A stretch of DNA of 64,000 nt. Origin: Ardenticatenales bacterium. Lineage in GTDB: Bacteria > Chloroflexota > Anaerolineae > Epilineales > Epilineaceae. The stretch is taken from NCBI GenBank assembly GCA_020853525.1, contig JADYYS010000039.1, forward strand, positions 140,587-204,586, given 5' to 3'. Each line of letters opens with the position of its first letter. Positions within the stretch are counted from its first letter, which is position 1. This document shows positions 60,553-64,000 of the stretch, in pieces. The translations under genes and the position numbers were made by a program. The notes under the pieces were generated by a model that searched no databases, was not told the DNA's origin, and saw nothing but the letters and a program-made list of their open reading frames with translations.

Positions 60553-62322
60553 TCAGCGGGACAGGACCGGCAGCCAGAGGCGCCCCGCCGGGAGATCGGG
60601 GGTCGGTCGCGTGGCGGTGGGCGGCGGCACGGACGGGCGCGGGGTCGGCGTCCACTCCGTGGTGGCCGTCGCCGCGGCGGGGGTCGTCGGACCGGGCGTC
60701 GTGGTGGCGCGCGCGGTCGCCGTGGGCACGCCGGTGGCGGTGGCCGTCGGGCGCGGTGCGTCGGTGGCCGTCGGGGTGGCGGTCGGCAGGTCGAGGGCGG
60801 CGGCGACGGCGGCTTCGACGTCGATCACGCCGTGGCCGGCGGCGTTGTTGAACGCGCGGCCGCCGGACGGGCCGCACTGGTCGGCGTTCAACGGGTCCGC
60901 CGTGTCTTCGAGGATCGCCCGGACTTCGGCCGGCCGGCCGCTCAGGTCCGGTCGGGCGCCGATCAGGAGCGCGGCCGCGCCCGAGACATGCGGCGCCGCC
61001 ATCGACGTGCCCTGCTTGATCCCGAAGCCGCTCGTGCCGATCGCCGAGTTGATGTTCACGCCGGGTGCGGCCACGTCCGGCTTGATCCGCTCGACGGCCC
61101 CCAGGACGAACGGGCCGCGGCTCGAGGTGTCGGCGATGCTCCGCCGCTCGTCGTCGTAGTTGCCGACGGCAAAGGCATCGATGAGCGAGGCCGGCGGACA
61201 GACGCTGCCGCAGCGCGGGCCGTCGTTGCCGCTGGCGGCGACGAACAGGATGCCGGCGGCGACGAGGTTGCGGATCGCGACCTCGCCGGGGAACGGGTTG
61301 TCGCAGAACAGCCGCCCGAAGATGCCCCACGACGCGTTGACGATGTCCGGCGCACGGTCCGGCTGCGGCGCGGAGCCGTCGCGCTTCGTCGGGGCGAGGG
61401 CCCATTGCAGGCACGACAGGATGGCCTGTGTCGTGCCGCGGTCCTGGGCGAAGATCCGGCACGCGATCCACTCGGCCTCGGGCGCCACCCCGACCTCGCG
61501 GCTGCCCTGCTTGCCGAGCACGATGCCGGCCACATGCGTCCCGTGGTCGTTCACGTCCACCGGCGCATCCTGGCCGGCGACGGCATCGAGCCAGTTGTAA
61601 TCGTCCCCCTCCGCCCGCCCCCGATACCGTTGTGCAAGCGCCGGGTGCCGTGCGTTCACGCCGGTGTCGATGATGGCGACCGTCGCGCCGGCGCCGAGAT
61701 AGCCCTGGCGCCAGACCTTGTCCGCGCCGATCGCCTTGATGTTGCGCTCGGCCACGGCCACGTCCACCGCGACGTCCGGTGCGGTTGTGTCGTGCGGCGC
61801 GGACGCATCGTAGGGCGCGAACGACGCTCGGGACACGGTCGGGTCGATGGCAAACGTCGGCAGCGGCAGGATGCGCTCGACCCCGTCCAGCGCCGCGACG
61901 GCCGCCACCGTCGCCTCGTCGGCCTCGAACGCGACGGCATTCACGATGAAATAGGACGTGAACGCGACGCCGCGCCGCGCGAGGAGCGCCCGCAGCGGTG
62001 TCTGCGTCGCCTCCGCCGTGCGGACGAGGCTTTCGTACACGGTGCGCCCCTTGGCCGCCTTGTCGGCGACGCCGTCGGCCGCACGGACGTCGGCCTGCTC
62101 GCGCAGCACGGCCAGCACCATCGCCGGTCGGCCCGCGGCGAGCACGGCCCGGACGGCCGGGTCGACGACCGCGCCCTCGTCGGGTGTCGCGACGACACCG
62201 CGTGGCCCGGCGACCTCCAAGACGCCGACGGACAACGCAACAACGACGGCGATGAGCGAAGCGCCGCGCAACCATTCGCGCCGCCGCATTTTCGACGGTA
62301 TCGTCGGAACTCGAAGAAACAT
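60553..62322 (-). CDS. Subtilisin-like serine protease (S8)
   Basis: A 589-residue exported protease. Signal anchor (about 18-40). Inhibitor-like propeptide region (TSYFIVNAVAFEADEATVAAVAALDGVERI). Catalytic Asp219 in AIIDTGV, His260 in NDHGTHVAG, oxyanion Asn in ASGNDG, Ser440 in GTSMAAPHVSG. Four Cys (FCDN, RCGSVCPP, QCGPSG) may form disulfides. A Pro/Thr-rich tail of about 70 residues ends exactly at GRLWLPVLSR, the Tyr-Leu-Pro-type motif at the C-terminus. ATG 62322 follows GAGG at suitable spacing. It is divergent from the thioredoxin-like gene with overlapping promoter elements. Confidence 0.96.
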   Translation of the reverse strand: MFLRVPTIPSKMRRREWLRGASLIAVVVALSVGVLEVAGPRGVVATPDEGAVVDPAVRAVLAAGRPAMVLAVLREQADVRAADGVADKAAKGRTVYESLVRTAEATQTPLRALLARRGVAFTSYFIVNAVAFEADEATVAAVAALDGVERILPLPTFAIDPTVSRASFAPYDASAPHDTTAPDVAVDVAVAERNIKAIGADKVWRQGYLGAGATVAIIDTGVNARHPALAQRYRGRAEGDDYNWLDAVAGQDAPVDVNDHGTHVAGIVLGKQGSREVGVAPEAEWIACRIFAQDRGTTQAILSCLQWALAPTKRDGSAPQPDRAPDIVNASWGIFGRLFCDNPFPGEVAIRNLVAAGILFVAASGNDGPRCGSVCPPASLIDAFAVGNYDDERRSIADTSSRGPFVLGAVERIKPDVAAPGVNINSAIGTSGFGIKQGTSMAAPHVSGAAALLIGARPDLSGRPAEVRAILEDTADPLNADQCGPSGGRAFNNAAGHGVIDVEAAVAAALDLPTATPTATDAPRPTATATGVPTATARATTTPGPTTPAAATATTEWTPTPRPSVPPPTATRPTPDLPAGRLWLPVLSR

Positions 62323-62363
62323 CTCTCACCTCGGAGCGATCGGGGACGGGTGTTGCGCCGACC

Positions 62364-62392
62364 ATTGTAGTGCGCCGGCGCGCAGCCGTTGA
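62364..62392 (-). promoter_or_regulatory. Candidate promoter of the subtilisin gene
   Basis: Minus-strand TACAAT (62369-62364) with a weak -35 TCAACG (62392-62387) at 17-base spacing, giving a leader of about 35 bases. Its -35 overlaps that of the plus-strand promoter. Confidence 0.45.
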
Positions 62393-62417
62393 CGCAGCCA
62401 GTGCCCCCCTCTACACT
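62389..62417 (+). promoter_or_regulatory. Sigma-70-type promoter of the thioredoxin-like lipoprotein gene
   Basis: TTGACG (62389-62394), 17 bases, TACACT (62412-62417). The leader to ATG 62487 is about 63 bases and contains AGAGGAG (62470-62477). This is one of the best -35/-10 pairs in the window. Confidence 0.6.
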
Positions 62418-62486
62418 CAGCCGGCCGCAGCGCCCGACGGAGCCGTTCGCCGGATCGACGCCCGCGGTGAAGAGGAGCGGACGACG

Positions 62487-64000
62487 ATGAAGTCCCGAAC
62501 GTGCAGCGAGAGCCCGGTGGGTGTAACGCGAGCCATGCACGGGGCGCTGGCGCTCGTGTTCGGCCTCAGCCTCGGCGCCTGCCAGCCGAAGGCCGACATT
62601 CCGGCCGAGGAGGCCGCAGCGCCGCCGATCGTGGCGACGGAGCCGGTCGCCGCGGCCCCGCACGAGGAGGTCGCCTGGTTCGAGGGTGATGTCCAGACGG
62701 CATTCGACGCCGCCAAGGCCGAGAACAAGCCCGTGTTCCTGTACTGGGGCGCCGTGTGGTGCCCGCCGTGCTATTACCTGAAGACCCGCGTCTTCCACCG
62801 ACCCGAGTTCGTGGCGGCCAGCAAGGAGTTCGTCGCGGTCGAGCTGGACGGCGACACGGAGCGCGCCCAGATCTGGGGCGAGCAGTTCGACGTCAAGGGC
62901 TATCCGACGGTGATCGTCTTCAACCCGGCGGGCGACGAGATCATGCGCCTGACGAGCGGCATCGACGCCGAGCAGTACGCCTCGGTGCTCGTATCCGCAA
63001 AGGCGAAGATGACGCCGATCGCCGACGTCCTGGCGGCCGTCGAGGCCACCGGTCCGGCCGCGGCGACAAAGGAGGACCTCGACCTCCTGGCGTTCTACGC
63101 CTGGGACCAGGACAGCGTCCTCGCGCTCGAGTCCGATCGCAAGCTCGCGCTCTTCAAGCGCCTGTGGCAGGAGACCCCCGACAGCCTGGCCGTCGCGAAG
63201 AACCGCTTCCTGTGCCTCTGGATCGAAGCGCTGCACTCCGCCCGCTCGGCCGCCGAGGACGCCGCCGAGGAAGGCGAGACGCCCGAGCTGCCCGCGCCGA
63301 CCGCCGACGAGATGCCGGCCGTCCTGGCGGGACTGACCCAGGTCTTCGCCGACCCGGCGCAGCGCTCGTCGAACACGAACACGATCTACTACTGGTCCGA
63401 GGAAACGGCGACGATGCTCTTCCCCGAACCCGGCCCGGAGCGCGACGCGTTCAGCGCGGCGTGGGTGGCCGCGGCCGAGGCGATCGAGGGCGACGAGGCG
63501 ATGACCGTCGACGATCGCCTGACGGCGTTCTACCCGCAGATCATCCTCGCCCGCCTCAAGGCATCGACCGCGCCCGCGGCGAGCGCCGTCGTGACATCCA
63601 CCGGCGAGCTGACCCCGACGGCCGCGGCGGTCGACGCCGCGTCCGAGGGCGACGCGGCCGCGGACGCCGAGCCGACGGCCATCCCGCTGCCCACCGACCT
63701 CGTGCAGCGCGTGGCGGACCGCGTGAAGTGGGCCAGCGAAACGGTGACGGATCCGGGCGAGATGCAGACCGTCATGGGCACGATGGTCTGGATGCTCCAG
63801 GAGACCGGCCAGGACGCCGCGGCCGAGCAGCTCCTGAACGACAAGCTCGACACGACGATCGAGCCCTACTACTACATGCTCGAGCTGGCCGACATGGCCG
63901 AGAAGAAGGACGACACGGCCGGCGCGCTCGCGTGGTACCGCAAGGGCTGGCAAACGGCCGAGGGATCGATGTCGCGCTTCCGCTGGGGCCACAGCTACCT
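62487..64000 (+). CDS. Thioredoxin-like lipoprotein, 3' end beyond the window
   Basis: 504 codons are visible with no stop before the window edge. Hydrophobic signal with lipobox LGAC (Cys32). An Ala/Pro-rich spacer leads to a thioredoxin fold (about 62-170). It has WCPPC (91-95), the active CxxC, and the cis-Pro loop GYPT, close to the Thioredoxin_7/DUF255-like family. A helical, TPR-like region with Ala/Glu-rich low complexity follows (ATMLFPEPG, MGTMVWMLQETGQDAAAEQLL, ALAWYRKGW). It is probably a membrane-attached disulfide or redox protein with a C-terminal interaction domain. ATG 62487 was chosen from AGGAG; ATG 62535, nearer the hydrophobic segment, is an alternative. Confidence 0.9.
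   Translation, partial: MKSRTCSESPVGVTRAMHGALALVFGLSLGACQPKADIPAEEAAAPPIVATEPVAAAPHEEVAWFEGDVQTAFDAAKAENKPVFLYWGAVWCPPCYYLKTRVFHRPEFVAASKEFVAVELDGDTERAQIWGEQFDVKGYPTVIVFNPAGDEIMRLTSGIDAEQYASVLVSAKAKMTPIADVLAAVEATGPAAATKEDLDLLAFYAWDQDSVLALESDRKLALFKRLWQETPDSLAVAKNRFLCLWIEALHSARSAAEDAAEEGETPELPAPTADEMPAVLAGLTQVFADPAQRSSNTNTIYYWSEETATMLFPEPGPERDAFSAAWVAAAEAIEGDEAMTVDDRLTAFYPQIILARLKASTAPAASAVVTSTGELTPTAAAVDAASEGDAAADAEPTAIPLPTDLVQRVADRVKWASETVTDPGEMQTVMGTMVWMLQETGQDAAAEQLLNDKLDTTIEPYYYMLELADMAEKKDDTAGALAWYRKGWQTAEGSMSRFRWGHSY

Noticed and set aside
61941-63992. 683-codon minus-strand frame spanning the subtilisin start and the thioredoxin-like gene
   Set aside because: It is the complement of the thioredoxin-like coding sequence; the plus frame has the lipobox, WCPPC and cis-Pro and a good ribosome binding site.

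Overview
The window is uniformly GC-rich (about 70% by eye) with densely packed, often overlapping genes. It has one tRNA gene, no rRNA, no CRISPR array and no recognisable transposase. Many predicted exported proteins carry long Pro/Thr-rich linkers, beta-propellers, von Willebrand A (vWA) domains and a recurring Tyr-Leu-Pro-hydrophobic motif. Together with the moxR/Bat operon, this suggests a member of the Chloroflexota (Anaerolineae-like or a relative). That placement is inference from style; no marker gene is present to prove it.

Layout. 1-855 is the 3' part of an unknown gene. 856-1251 is a convergent gap with an exact 23-bp-period CCATATGG array, a C15 tract and a 20-bp palindrome. 1252-5447 (minus) holds an aminotransferase and a class A penicillin-binding protein. 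5567-6280 (plus) is the ribosome-biogenesis GTPase EngB, whose 3' end overlaps the next operon. 6175-15466 (minus) is a seven-gene moxR-DUF58-BatA-BatB/C-BatD-BatE-like operon, almost entirely coupled by start/stop overlaps, in which BatB and BatC are fused. 15677-17503 is an oligoendopeptidase F. 17700-19736 encodes a secreted protein of twelve six-cysteine modules with invariant spacing. 20000-26430 holds an Asp-box propeller, a LysM/L,D-transpeptidase, an aldo-keto reductase and an 827-residue exported orphan. 26743-30876 (minus) holds two exported proteins, one with a DNRLRE-like domain. 31162-38566 holds an SLC13 transporter, formate-tetrahydrofolate ligase, a WAVG-repeat propeller, an alkyltransferase-like protein, a membrane protein and a sirtuin.

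38653-57130 is the accessory-looking part. It has two 1190-1200 residue propeller-vWA-vWA proteins, one of them translationally coupled to a SufE-like protein and a zinc-ribbon protein. It also has a third chimeric vWA protein inside an AT-richer island bounded by ~147-bp direct repeats, a fourth vWA protein, a PAP2-like membrane protein and a GT4 glycosyltransferase. 57319-64000 holds an exported protein whose stop codon lies inside tRNA-Arg(UCG), an M3 peptidase, a subtilisin and a thioredoxin-like lipoprotein that runs off the window.

Functionally the window is dominated by the cell envelope: peptidoglycan synthesis and cross-linking (PBP1A, L,D-transpeptidase), the Bat complex, secreted proteases, glycosyl transfer, and a locally expanded set of surface adhesion-type vWA/propeller proteins. 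A two-copy intergenic repeat with three hairpins sits between convergent gene ends, and in copy 2 it supplies stop codons to both neighbours. The features most likely to be undescribed are the twelve-module cysteine-repeat protein and the vWA family with its Tyr-Leu-Pro motif and C-terminal Cys-Arg.
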